From Acidobacteriota bacterium (GTDB taxonomy: Bacteria > Acidobacteriota > Blastocatellia > Pyrinomonadales > Pyrinomonadaceae), in contig JAIVJV010000009.1 in NCBI GenBank assembly GCA_020199835.1, positions 1,054,001 through 1,118,000 of the forward strand: a stretch of DNA of 64,000 bases, given 5' to 3'. Below, piece by piece: positions 35,572-43,745 of this stretch. How positions within the stretch are numbered: the first letter of the stretch is position 1; each line of letters starts with the position of its first letter. The translations under genes and the position numbers were made by a program. The notes below the pieces were generated by a model. That model was given only the letters and a program-made list of their open reading frames with translations. It did no database searches and was not told the origin of the DNA.

Positions 35572-38334
35572 TTACTTACTGTTCTCGATGCTGGTCGCGA
35601 GCACGTCGTTCATCGCGCAAATCGCCATGCGCTTCGGCACGGCCGGCAGTTTGAGATCCTTGATGTCAAAGGTCTTGTTACCGACCATTGTGGCTGAACC
35701 GAGTTTCGCCCATCCTTTACCCATGTCGACATAGATCGGCACGAGCATTACGAAGTTATCGGAAACTCCTGACTGTGTGAGCTTGCCATTCAGCATGCCA
35801 TCTTTGCTGACGCTGTATTCAAACTTGTAAGCCGGGACCTCCGTGCCGTAGACCCACTGATCGAAGAACCAGTTCATCGTGCCGTTCTTGTCGATGTCCA
35901 TCTCTTTCGTCATGTGTTTCTCGACGGCGCGTTTGAAATCCTCAGTCGAGACAGCCTGGTTGTAGTGCGTCTGGACGAAGTCTTTCATCATGTTCTGGAA
36001 CGCCGTGTCGCCGCCTTGTCCCTGCTTGTACATCATCATGCGCAGCATGTGCAGGATGTACGCGCCCTTCGGATAAATCAGGAATCGCGCGGCGCCGCCG
36101 GTCTTGGCGTTGTTAAGCCGGTAGCCCTGCGTGACGGGTCCGATCGTGTAAGGCTTGCGATCGCGCGTCTGCGGGGTAGCCTGAACGATCTGCTGTCGCA
36201 GGTCTTCCCAGAAATCGACAAACTTTTCGTTGCCGCGAGTTAGTTGCACGTAAAGCGATGCGGAAAACTCGGCAAAGCCTTCGCTCATCCACTGGTCGCG
36301 GTAGCTGTCCCAGCCGATGATGTGACCCCACCACTGATGCGCGACCTCGTGCGGCGCAACGTAGCGCCAGAACGTGTCCGTGCCGCCGCGTGTGCCGAGC
36401 AATTGCGCGCGCTGCGTGGTGTCGATGTAAGCCATGTACGGCATATAGACCAGCGTAGGCCATGCCTGGCCAAAGCCTGCTGCCGGTTGTTGGGTCATCG
36501 CGATGCGCGTGTACGGAAGTTTGCCGAAGAATATATTGAAGATGCGCATCGAGTTTTGCGCGTCCGCGATCGCCGGATCAGCCATGGCTGTAGTGGAGAT
36601 GGATCCCAGCGTCGTCATCGTTCTGACGCCCTGGGCTTCGGCTTGTTCGATGTTTCGCTGGATTGCCTTCAGTTCATCAGGCACCTCGACGTTGGCATAG
36701 AACTCGACCGCGTAGCCCGTATCCTTGTCGATTACCTCTTTCCGTTTGAAGCGGCCGTAGTTGAAACCCGCGACTGCCAATTCGGTCTTGCCGCTGGACC
36801 ACTTCGCCACCGATAGGTCGCCTTCGCGCGTGTCAGGCTCGATCGGCGCACCAGTGCCAACGAACGTGTATTGCTTCGGGTAGCGGAAAGTCATCGTAAA
36901 GATCGCGCGGTCTTCGGCGAAGAGCGAGTTGGCATTTCCCGGATACCACGTGGAACGGGGAATAAGAATGAAGTTGCCGCCGCCGGAATCGCGCAGAGCG
37001 TCGGTGCCTTCGTATTGAATCGTCAAATGGGTTGTTTGTCCGGCCTCGAGCGGTTTGTTCAGGATGACGCCGAAATCCGAATCCTCATCCTTGCCTTCCT
37101 GAATAAAACTCAGCTCGTTACCTTCAGCATCTGTCACTCTCGACACGCGCAACGTCCGGAACAGATCGAAAGGCACAACGCGTGTGCCCGCGATGAGATT
37201 CTTAAACGTGATTTTGTCGGTCGCTGCGAGGTGTGCGCCTTTGATCGCAGCGTCGATTTCATGATGAGTGATGTCGATAATGCGGCGGTCTTCAGAACTC
37301 GAAGCTGTGCCCTTTTTGACCTCGTCTTCGCGATGGAACGCGGCCCAGATGCCGCCGTCCGTTTCGCCGTAACTCATCAACGAGACTTCTTCCGGCATCG
37401 CGCTTTGCACGCCGAGTGGTTCGAGCTGATAGATCAGTTTGCTGAAACGCTTGCCGTCGATGAAGGCGTTGAAGAAACCTTCGTGACTTGGGTTGTAAAC
37501 GTCGTACAAGACGCGCAGTTCGCGGTTGTCGCGCAGCCGTTTACGCACCAGATCCTGGTTGCTGCGATACAGATCGCGAGCTTGGTTGGCTGAGGGTCCG
37601 CCGGTCTTCATTGTGGCGTTTGGCGAAGCTTTGATTTCTTCGAAGGTCTTGTCACTGAATCGGAGCACAAGTCCGGAGAACTGTTCGGTGATGCCGTCCT
37701 CGCCGGTAAAGATCCTCATGCTGTTCTTCTCCGCCTGGGTCGGCGGCATCATCGTCATCTCGCCGCTGCCAATGAACACGGCGCCGGTGACTCTGTTTTC
37801 GATAGGAGTGATGAAATAGATGTCGCCCGACTTCAACGTGAAAGTTGCGGCGTCGCGTTTCAGTGCGAGATTGTTGACGGTGGCATATGGACCACTGAAA
37901 TCCTGATCAGTTTTGGCAAGCACTCTGAGCGACTGGTAGATCGGATCGAGATTGCCTTTCAGAGCACCAGTCGCGACTTTGACTGTCGCCTCAACGGGAG
38001 TGATCTCGAGTTTGAGATCGGCTGACTTGACGCCGTCGTCCTCGACTTTTACGTCACCCTGACGTGCGTCTTTGAAGCCTTTCGCGACGACGCTCACGTC
38101 GTAAATACCCGCCGGCAGGCCTTCGATTTTGTACTTGCCCTGTGGATCAGTCACTCCGCTGAAAGTCTGTTTGGTGGCTTGGTTCGTGACTGTGACGGTC
38201 GCTCCGGGGATAGCGGCGCCTTTGGGGTCGGTGATTTTTCCCTCGATCCGTCCGCCGGCTCCGTGAACAACGAGCAGGGGGATGGAGATGAGGGCGGCCA
38301 ACAGGATGAAGGTAAATCGTTTAGTCAATTTCAT
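35572..38334 (-). CDS. M1-family metallopeptidase with carboxypeptidase-regulatory domain
   Basis: A 920-residue exported enzyme. A signal peptide (1-26) precedes a CarboxypepD_reg beta sandwich (about 28-100: RIEGKITDPKGAAIPGATVTVTNQATKQ), a family-specific middle, an M1 saddle domain, and the catalytic domain. The zinc motif is intact: HEVAH at residues 662-666 with Glu at 685 (MSEGFAEF). It should cleave N-terminal residues from peptides in the periplasm. Unlike its relative at 29008-30759, it keeps the catalytic Glu. The gene is alone, with about 115 bases to the NAD synthetase gene upstream. Confidence 0.9.
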   Translation of the reverse strand: MKLTKRFTFILLAALISIPLLVVHGAGGRIEGKITDPKGAAIPGATVTVTNQATKQTFSGVTDPQGKYKIEGLPAGIYDVSVVAKGFKDARQGDVKVEDDGVKSADLKLEITPVEATVKVATGALKGNLDPIYQSLRVLAKTDQDFSGPYATVNNLALKRDAATFTLKSGDIYFITPIENRVTGAVFIGSGEMTMMPPTQAEKNSMRIFTGEDGITEQFSGLVLRFSDKTFEEIKASPNATMKTGGPSANQARDLYRSNQDLVRKRLRDNRELRVLYDVYNPSHEGFFNAFIDGKRFSKLIYQLEPLGVQSAMPEEVSLMSYGETDGGIWAAFHREDEVKKGTASSSEDRRIIDITHHEIDAAIKGAHLAATDKITFKNLIAGTRVVPFDLFRTLRVSRVTDAEGNELSFIQEGKDEDSDFGVILNKPLEAGQTTHLTIQYEGTDALRDSGGGNFILIPRSTWYPGNANSLFAEDRAIFTMTFRYPKQYTFVGTGAPIEPDTREGDLSVAKWSSGKTELAVAGFNYGRFKRKEVIDKDTGYAVEFYANVEVPDELKAIQRNIEQAEAQGVRTMTTLGSISTTAMADPAIADAQNSMRIFNIFFGKLPYTRIAMTQQPAAGFGQAWPTLVYMPYMAYIDTTQRAQLLGTRGGTDTFWRYVAPHEVAHQWWGHIIGWDSYRDQWMSEGFAEFSASLYVQLTRGNEKFVDFWEDLRQQIVQATPQTRDRKPYTIGPVTQGYRLNNAKTGGAARFLIYPKGAYILHMLRMMMYKQGQGGDTAFQNMMKDFVQTHYNQAVSTEDFKRAVEKHMTKEMDIDKNGTMNWFFDQWVYGTEVPAYKFEYSVSKDGMLNGKLTQSGVSDNFVMLVPIYVDMGKGWAKLGSATMVGNKTFDIKDLKLPAVPKRMAICAMNDVLATSIENSK

Positions 38335-38449
38335 CTTAAACCTCGCAAACTGAGTTGATAGATGTAGGCGTAATCGCGTGTTGGGCCACAGCGCGATAGT
38401 GGGTTGACGCAGATTATTCGACTTTAGGGCGTTTCAGTCAAGCTCTGAA

Positions 38450-40180
38450 TTAGCAGTTTAGTTGCTCGCGGCGATAGTGGTGGGTCACTGGTCTGCGGCG
38501 GCCCAGGCCAATCGCGTTTCTCGAAATGATCAGTGTCGGCGGTAGCTGGCGCCGCTTGAACTCGTTTGCCGGCGATTCAACGCGGTTCAGGATGTCGAGC
38601 ACAAACTGCCGCTCGAAACCGTGATCCGCGATCTCCTGCGGCGTAGCCTTTTGTTCGAAGTACAACTTCAGCACGCGATCGAGTTGGTCGTAAGGCGGCA
38701 ACGACTGATCGTCAAACTGGCCCGGCGCCAATTCTGCTGACGGACGTTTGCCCACGATCGCTTGCGGAATGATCTCGCGTTCGCGGTTCAGATAATTCGC
38801 GAGGGCATAGACTTCGGTTTTTAGCAGGTCGCCGATCACGGCGAGTCCGCCGTTCGTGTCGCCGTAAAGCGTGCAGTAACCCAACGCGAGCTCCGACTTG
38901 TTTCCGGTTGAGAGCAGCAGACGATTTTCCGAGTTGGAGATCGTCATCAGAATGTTTCCGCGCAGACGCGATTGCAGGTTTTCCGAAGCGACGGATCGGC
39001 TGTTGATTGACGGAGCAGGCAAGTGGAGTTCTTCGCGCAGTGTTTCGTAGGCGCGCGAGATCGGATGCTCGATGACGGGCATGCGGAGACGGCGGCCGAG
39101 TTCGACGGAATCGTCAACGCTCGATTTTGAGGAATAAGGCGACGGCATCATCACGCTGAGAACGTTTTCTGCGCCGATGGCCTCGCACGCGAGTACGGCA
39201 ACCACGGCGGAATCGATTCCGCCGGATAAACCGAGCACGACGCGTTCGAATCTGTTTTTGCGTGCGTAGTCGTGAATGCCGAGCACGAGTGCGTCGTGAA
39301 TCGTTTCGATGTCGTCGCCGGGCAGGCAAAACTGATCGGCGAGGTCGGAATCGAGATCTACGGTGCCGATGAACTCTTTAAAAGGCGGAGCTTGCAGGAT
39401 GATTTTTCCCCGCGCGTCAGCGACGATGCTGGCGCCGTCGAAGATGATGCCGTCGTTTCCGCCGACGAGATTGACGAAGATGATCGGTAGGTTTGCGGCT
39501 TTGGCGCGGTGCGAGACCATCGCGCAGCGTTGGCCCATCTTGGCTTTATTGAACGGCGACGCATTGATGGAGACGAGCACTTGCGCGCCGAGTTCGATCA
39601 GTTCGTCGGCAGGATCGTTTGTGTAGAGACGTTCGCGCCAGAAGGTTTTGTCGTTCCAGAAGTCTTCGCAGACGGCGACACCGAGTTTGTGCTGTTGCAC
39701 GCTGAGAGCAGCGTCTACATCCGTGGTTTTCTGCGCCGCGTTGGTTGGATCGCCGTTGTGCTCAGGAATCGTGAAGAGGTGTCGTTCGGCGCTGGGTTGG
39801 AAGTACCGCGGATCGTCGAAGACGTCGTACTCAGGCAGCAATGTTTTATCCGCGAAGCCGAGCAGTTCGCCGTTGCGAATTATCGCCGCGGAGTTGTAGA
39901 GGCGGCGGCCGGTGGTTAATCCGGACGGCCTGACCGTCCCGACGACCGCTGTGATTCCCTGCGTGGCGGGTATGATCTTGTCGAGTGGACCGAGAGCACA
40001 TCGTTGAACGTCGCGGTCAAGAAACCAGTCGAGGGACGTGTAGCCCTGGATGCAGGTCTCGGGGAAGACGACGAGATCCGAGTTCTCTTGTTTTGCCTGT
40101 TCGATGCCGCTGATGATCTTGGCGGTGTTCGCTTCGAAGTCGCCGTTCGTGGTGTTGATCTGGCCGATAGTGACGCGCAT
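38450..40180 (-). CDS. nadE: Glutamine-dependent NAD+ synthetase
   Basis: Last enzyme of NAD synthesis, amidating nicotinate adenine dinucleotide with ammonia from glutamine; 576 residues. The N-terminal nitrilase-type glutaminase has the triad Glu (VFPETC), Lys (FADKTLLPEYDVFDD) and Cys (VAVCEDFW). The C-terminal synthetase has the P-loop LGLSGGIDSAVVAVLAC and STGNKSELALGYCTLYGD. ATG 40180 (MRVTIGQINTT) was chosen; an upstream TTG-type start at 40213 adds unrelated residues. It is divergent from tRNA-Ser. Confidence 0.95.
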   Translation of the reverse strand: MRVTIGQINTTNGDFEANTAKIISGIEQAKQENSDLVVFPETCIQGYTSLDWFLDRDVQRCALGPLDKIIPATQGITAVVGTVRPSGLTTGRRLYNSAAIIRNGELLGFADKTLLPEYDVFDDPRYFQPSAERHLFTIPEHNGDPTNAAQKTTDVDAALSVQQHKLGVAVCEDFWNDKTFWRERLYTNDPADELIELGAQVLVSINASPFNKAKMGQRCAMVSHRAKAANLPIIFVNLVGGNDGIIFDGASIVADARGKIILQAPPFKEFIGTVDLDSDLADQFCLPGDDIETIHDALVLGIHDYARKNRFERVVLGLSGGIDSAVVAVLACEAIGAENVLSVMMPSPYSSKSSVDDSVELGRRLRMPVIEHPISRAYETLREELHLPAPSINSRSVASENLQSRLRGNILMTISNSENRLLLSTGNKSELALGYCTLYGDTNGGLAVIGDLLKTEVYALANYLNREREIIPQAIVGKRPSAELAPGQFDDQSLPPYDQLDRVLKLYFEQKATPQEIADHGFERQFVLDILNRVESPANEFKRRQLPPTLIISRNAIGLGRRRPVTHHYRREQLNC

Positions 40181-40320
40181 GTAGGTACTCAGTTTACGGT
40201 TAGAAGCAGTCACTTGCTGTCGTTAAGCTGACTGCCTGGTAGGTCAGCGCCGCCTTATGGGCAGCGGACTTGACTGATAGCAAACCAAAACGGGTTGCGC
40301 TATATTCTAACCCCAACTGC

Positions 40321-40405
40321 GGAGGGGTCGCATAATGGTAGTGCAGCGGTCTTGAAAACCGCCGGCCGAAAGGCTATGCAGGTTCGAGTCCTGTCCCCTC
40401 CGCCA
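40321..40405 (+). tRNA. tRNA-Ser (UGA)
   Basis: An 85-base cloverleaf with a long variable arm. The acceptor stem GGAGGGG pairs with CCCCTCC (40395-40401), followed by discriminator G and an encoded CCA. The anticodon stem GCGGT/ACCGC (40346-40350, 40358-40362) encloses the loop CTTGAAA with anticodon TGA at 40353-40355. The variable arm pairs GCC with GGC around GAAA, and the T arm has GGTTCGAGTCC. The D stem is short, with GG in its loop. Anticodon and variable arm both say serine. Confidence 0.93.
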
Positions 40406-40424
40406 CCTCAGATCAACAACTTAC
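40382..40424. repeat. Left att-like repeat at the tRNA-Ser 3' end
   Basis: GTTCGAG, nine bases, CTCCGCC, six bases, GATCAACAACTTAC, running from the tRNA T loop to 19 bases past its end. The same three blocks recur in the same order and nearly the same spacing at 41307-41347, just after the toxin-antitoxin module. Confidence 0.6.
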
Positions 40425-40543
40425 CGCTTTCAACAATTCTCTCAAGCTCCATCGGTTCCTGCAGCGACTTGGCGCGATCCTGGCGGCTTCTGCTGCGGGT
40501 TCCTTTGGGCGAACGGCAACGGCTCACGCCCTCCGGTCTCGAT

Positions 40544-40573
40544 TTGGTTTAATGTACTACTCAGTAGTATAGT
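40544..40573 (+). promoter_or_regulatory. Promoter and palindromic operator of the HigBA-like module
   Basis: TTGGTT (40544-40549) and TATAGT (40568-40573) are 18 bases apart. Between them TACTACT (40555-40561) and AGTAGTA (40563-40569) form a perfect dyad around one base. This is the layout of an autorepressed toxin-antitoxin promoter. Confidence 0.55.
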
Positions 40574-40599
40574 AGGCGCGTGAAAGGGATGGGCCCAGT

Positions 40600-40929
40600 C
40601 TGGTTGAATTCGTCGAATCGAATCTTTTTTCCGGGCAAGTTCGCGAGCTTGGCGGGGAGATCTTAACAAGAATCCAATCAGACTTGGCCCAGAATCCCGA
40701 GCGCGGCGCAATTGTAAAAGGCACTCATGGCGTTCGCAAAGCCAGAGTGGCAAATCCAGCTTCGTCGCGCGGGAAGAGTGGGAGTTATCGGTACCTGTAT
40801 CTTTACCTCGAACATGCTGGGAGAATTCATCTCTTGTATCTATTCAGCAAGGGCGAACAAGCTGACCTGTCGCCTCAGCAAAGGCAAATCATCGGCGTGT
40901 TAAATCAGAAGATTAGGAAGGAACGTTGA
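40600..40929 (+). CDS. HigB/RelE-like toxin
   Basis: Type II toxin-antitoxin RNase-like toxin, probably cutting mRNA on the ribosome. The homologous reading frame begins at least with VEFVESNLFSGQVRELGGE and continues through LAQNPERGAIVKGTHGVRKAR, GSYRYLYLYLEHAGRIHLLYLFSKGEQADLS, giving about 109 residues. No ATG, GTG or TTG lies in frame at the N-terminus: the first usable codon is CTG 40600, and the next is TTG 40684, which would cut off the first strand and helix. An ATG at 40589 in another frame would join if one base were added near 40602. A non-standard start or an N-terminal frameshift is therefore likely. The antitoxin gene follows after three bases. Confidence 0.7.
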   Translation: MVEFVESNLFSGQVRELGGEILTRIQSDLAQNPERGAIVKGTHGVRKARVANPASSRGKSGSYRYLYLYLEHAGRIHLLYLFSKGEQADLSPQQRQIIGVLNQKIRKER

Positions 40930-40932
40930 GCC

Positions 40933-41289
40933 ATGAAACCAGCAAAGACTCGAAAGATGCAAACTAATAAAACGAACTACATGAGTGACGAGGCATTTGC
41001 CGATCTTAAGGCAGCCATGGAAGACGCACTAGCTTTTGAGCGTGCTGAGCGTCGCAATCTAAAAGTGACTCGTATTCAGGCTCCACGACGCCCGAAAGCG
41101 TTGTCACCAAAAGATATTGCTCGAATACGAGAAAGGCTCAACTGCTCCCAGGCGGTATTCGCAATGATGCTGAACATCAGCCCCAAAACGGTCCAGGCAT
41201 GGGAGCAAGGTTCGAGAGAGCCCGGTGATGCAGCGCTGAAGTTGCTGACTATCGCCAAAAAACATCCTGAGATTTTGCTTGAGGCGTGA
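40933..41289 (+). CDS. HigA-like helix-turn-helix antitoxin
   Basis: A 118-residue antitoxin. An N-terminal helical toxin-binding half (EAFADLKAAMEDALAFERAERRNLKVTRIQ) precedes an XRE-type helix-turn-helix at about 60-115: LSPKDIARIRERLNCSQAVFAMMLNISPKTVQAWEQGSREPG. It should neutralise the upstream toxin and repress the shared promoter through the palindrome at 40555-40569. AGGAAGGA lies upstream of the ATG. Toxin-first gene order is the rule for HigBA systems. Confidence 0.85.
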   Translation: MKPAKTRKMQTNKTNYMSDEAFADLKAAMEDALAFERAERRNLKVTRIQAPRRPKALSPKDIARIRERLNCSQAVFAMMLNISPKTVQAWEQGSREPGDAALKLLTIAKKHPEILLEA

Positions 41290-41306
41290 AGCAAGAATGT
41301 TTAGCC

Positions 41307-41347
41307 GTTCGAGGAATTCATACTCCGCCTTCCGATCAACAACTTAC
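41307..41347. repeat. Right att-like repeat after the toxin-antitoxin module
   Basis: GTTCGAG, nine bases, CTCCGCC, four bases, GATCAACAACTTAC: the same order of blocks as the 3' end of tRNA-Ser and its flank. The rest of the tRNA is absent. With the left copy it encloses about 0.9 kb containing only the HigBA-like module. Confidence 0.6.
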
Positions 41348-41595
41348 GCTCACTCGAATGGCGTTTGCTGCTGCCGCTATTGAGTACTTTCGGATAAAGC
41401 AACCTATAAACAGTCATTTGACATCCACCCTCACGCGCGCATACTGTCTGTTTGTTCTCAGAACTTTGAATTCTCACGAGTTGTTACGCTGAATTCCAAT
41501 AAGCGATAAATGTCGCCTGTTGGAGACAGGGGTTCCTCTACCCAGCTTGAGAAGATCCCCTCATCTAACCTCCCTTTCATAGAACCTCGTGGGCA
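41348..41595. other. Non-coding stretch before the AraC-type gene
   Basis: No supported gene. A short open frame at 41286-41492 has no ribosome site, no homology I recognise and overlaps the antitoxin end. The region contains the candidate promoter at 41418-41447. Confidence 0.4.
41418..41447 (+). promoter_or_regulatory. Candidate promoter for the AraC-type regulator
   Basis: A perfect TTGACA (41418-41423) is followed after 18 bases by TACTGT (41442-41447). The start codon lies about 150 bases downstream. Confidence 0.35.
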
Positions 41596-42036
41596 ATGAC
41601 GCCTCAAGGTCGGACTGCCCAGGACATCTCTGTAGCTATGCCTGCTCGTCGCTTCTGGTCGAGCCGCATGATTGATATGGATCAAAGAGTGCAAGCGGTC
41701 TTGGATCGCCTGGATGAATCGATCGATAGCAAGCCGGCAGTTCACGAGTTAGCTGATGCCGTCAACCTGTCCGCTTCGCATCTGCGGCGCGTGTTTAAGG
41801 CAGAGACCGGAGTACCCCTCAATCAATATCTCAAATCGCGGCGCCTGCAAAAATCGAAAGAACTTATCGAGCACACTTTCCTCAATATGAAACAGATCAT
41901 GTTTGCAGTTGGAGTGAAGGATAAATCGCAGTTTGCCAGGGATTTTAAAAAGCTCACCGGCTTAACACCGACTCAATACGCCGCACGCTTCCGTTCTACA
42001 GGAAAATTCAGGACGAATATTTTGTCTCACAAATGA
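41596..42036 (+). CDS. AraC-family helix-turn-helix regulator
   Basis: A 146-residue protein consisting of an AraC/XylS DNA-binding domain and a short N-terminus. Both helix-turn-helix units are visible: VHELADAVNLSASHLRRVFKAETGVPLNQYLKSRRLQKSKELI, then MKQIMFAVGVKDKSQFARDFKKLTGLTPTQYAARFR. There is no ligand-binding domain, so it works without a sensed effector or with a partner. The true start may be one of the later ATGs (the MIDMDQ region). It sits directly upstream of the RiPP operon on the same strand and is the obvious candidate regulator of it. Confidence 0.85.
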   Translation: MTPQGRTAQDISVAMPARRFWSSRMIDMDQRVQAVLDRLDESIDSKPAVHELADAVNLSASHLRRVFKAETGVPLNQYLKSRRLQKSKELIEHTFLNMKQIMFAVGVKDKSQFARDFKKLTGLTPTQYAARFRSTGKFRTNILSHK

Positions 42037-42330
42037 TCAAATTTGCTTCCGAAAAGGCGTTGCATCGTGGACCAGGATATTGTAAAAATTTCAGCGCTTA
42101 GGGAAACGTAATAAGTGGGAGACGCTTCAACCCGACAGCGGCCTCCGAGAAACTCACGTTCGCAGAAACATAAGGGTGAACATAAAGGGTGCACAAGGGG
42201 TGTAGTTCGCATTCCGTTGTGCCCTCACCGATCAATCACGTGAGATAAACAAAATATTTGCTTCTGGACACTTTTGATCCAGTGACAATGCGCACCTGCC
42301 TTGCGCAAGAATCAATGGGAGACGTGTGTC
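42037..42330. promoter_or_regulatory. Leader region of the RiPP locus with direct repeats
   Basis: About 290 AT-richer bases. AAGGGTGAACA (42172-42182) and AAGGGTGCACA (42185-42195) are near-identical direct repeats 13 bases apart, followed closely by AAGGGGTG. Direct repeats suit AraC-type binding. Two small dyads follow: CTGGA/TCCAG (42264-42282) and TGCGC/GCGCA around 42289. No promoter with good boxes is evident. Confidence 0.4.
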
Positions 42331-43734
42331 ATGCGAGTCTTCACTAGAAAACTGCTTCCTTGCCGGCAAATTGAATCTTACTCGGTCATTCATCTTGGTG
42401 AACGCAAAGTTTTTCTCAACCCTTCCGGCACCGGGATTTGGAATCTGATCGATGGCGTAAAGACAACGGAGGACGTCGCTCTGGCTGTTGCGCAGCAACT
42501 TAACGCGCCGGCAGAGAAAGTCGCTGGTAAGGTAACAACGTTCCTTGAAAGTCTTTATGAACGAGGGCTCCTATGGCTGGTCCAGGATGATGGCCGCTTG
42601 CGGGGGATCTCAATCGCTCCCACCAGAACTCCTGAAGCGTTGGCCAATTCAGAGGTGAGTTCTCCACCGGCTGCGCTTGATCTGCGGCCTGTTCAGGAAA
42701 TCTGCATGACGCCAAAGCTCGCAGTGGGCCAGGCCAGCAGCGTAGAGGAACAGGTAAATCAACTCTACTGGGAAAACCACTACATACAAAAGATGCACGT
42801 CGAGTTGACTTATCGCTGCAACTTCCGATGCGTGCATTGCTACAACACCACTCACGGCGGCGCCGCGACCGAGCTGACTACCGAAGAGTGGTTTGATGCT
42901 TTCGATCAGTTGGCGCACCTGGGTTGTTATTTGCTGACGCTAACAGGCGGTGAATTATTTGTTCGCAAAGACGTGGTGCCGATCATCCAGCATGCCTGCA
43001 GCCGCCAGTTCGCGCTGCGACTGAATACAAATGGCTCGCTGATTGACGAAAAAATGCTGGAAAAGCTCGAGCCTATGCGGCCGTTTTTGCAGTCGTTTGA
43101 CGTGAGTTTCTACGGCGCGGATGAGAAAGTGCACGACACGCTGGCCCAGCGGCCCGGATCTTACAACAACACCATGCGTGCGATCCGTCTGTTGAGTGAA
43201 GCGAAGCACAACCTGGTCGCGAAGTTCGTGACCATGCGAGACAACTTTGAGGGCATCGATAAATTTACGGACGACATGACCCGTTTGGGCATACGTTATG
43301 TGGTCCATACCGGATCGGTGATCCCGCAAACTGACCGCAACACCAAACCACTGGTCCAGATACTGACTGACGCTCAATATCGAAAACTGGTTTTGTCGCA
43401 TGGTTCAGTGAAGCACTCGAGCCCGGGCAACTGTAAACCCGGACATGTACGTGGAGCCATCACCCCCGAGGGTCATATCAGTCCGTGCGAATGGTTGACC
43501 GATTTCAAATACGGCAACTTGCGAGAGCAGTCTCTGCGAGACATCTGGTACTCGTCCGGCTTCCTGGAGTTTCGCAAGGTATTTGAAGAGGAGAGTGAGT
43601 GTCCGCCATGCAGTCTGCGGCCCGGATGCGATCGGTGTCCCGCGCATTCGTATCTCGAGACTGGCAGTCTACTCAAATGTGCTCCGGTTCAACGTCACAA
43701 TGCAGAAATCTTCCAACAGGTCGTGGGGGTTTAG
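42331..43734 (+). CDS. PqqD-radical SAM-SPASM peptide-modifying enzyme (1)
   Basis: A 467-residue fusion. Residues about 1-90 form a PqqD-like RiPP recognition element (SVIHLGERKVFLNPSGTGIWNLIDGVKTTEDVALAVAQQLN). The radical SAM core follows, with CxxxCxxC at C163, C167 and C170 (CNFRCVHC) and TLTGGELFVRKD. The C-terminal SPASM part has cysteines in CKPGHVRGAITPEGHISPCEWLTDFKYGNL and CPPCSLRPGCDRCPAH for auxiliary clusters. Such enzymes form thioether or carbon-carbon links on a precursor bound by the PqqD part. ATG 42331 has GGGAG nine bases upstream; a TTG at 42301 is less likely. The second enzyme starts 11 bases after this stop. Confidence 0.9.
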   Translation: MRVFTRKLLPCRQIESYSVIHLGERKVFLNPSGTGIWNLIDGVKTTEDVALAVAQQLNAPAEKVAGKVTTFLESLYERGLLWLVQDDGRLRGISIAPTRTPEALANSEVSSPPAALDLRPVQEICMTPKLAVGQASSVEEQVNQLYWENHYIQKMHVELTYRCNFRCVHCYNTTHGGAATELTTEEWFDAFDQLAHLGCYLLTLTGGELFVRKDVVPIIQHACSRQFALRLNTNGSLIDEKMLEKLEPMRPFLQSFDVSFYGADEKVHDTLAQRPGSYNNTMRAIRLLSEAKHNLVAKFVTMRDNFEGIDKFTDDMTRLGIRYVVHTGSVIPQTDRNTKPLVQILTDAQYRKLVLSHGSVKHSSPGNCKPGHVRGAITPEGHISPCEWLTDFKYGNLREQSLRDIWYSSGFLEFRKVFEEESECPPCSLRPGCDRCPAHSYLETGSLLKCAPVQRHNAEIFQQVVGV

Positions 43735-43745
43735 GAGGGTTGAAT

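Noticed and set aside
35572..38334. Whether the second M1 peptidase is also degenerate
   Set aside because: HEVAH and the downstream Glu are intact, so it should be active.
40295..40552. 85-residue plus-strand frame through the tRNA gene
   Set aside because: It reads across a complete tRNA-Ser and has no protein features.
41286..41492. 68-residue frame after the HigA-like antitoxin
   Set aside because: It overlaps the antitoxin end and the att-like repeat, has no ribosome site and no coherent protein pattern.
42301..42330. Upstream TTG start for the first PqqD-radical SAM gene
   Set aside because: ATG 42331 has GGGAG at ideal spacing, and the extra ten residues do not extend the PqqD domain.
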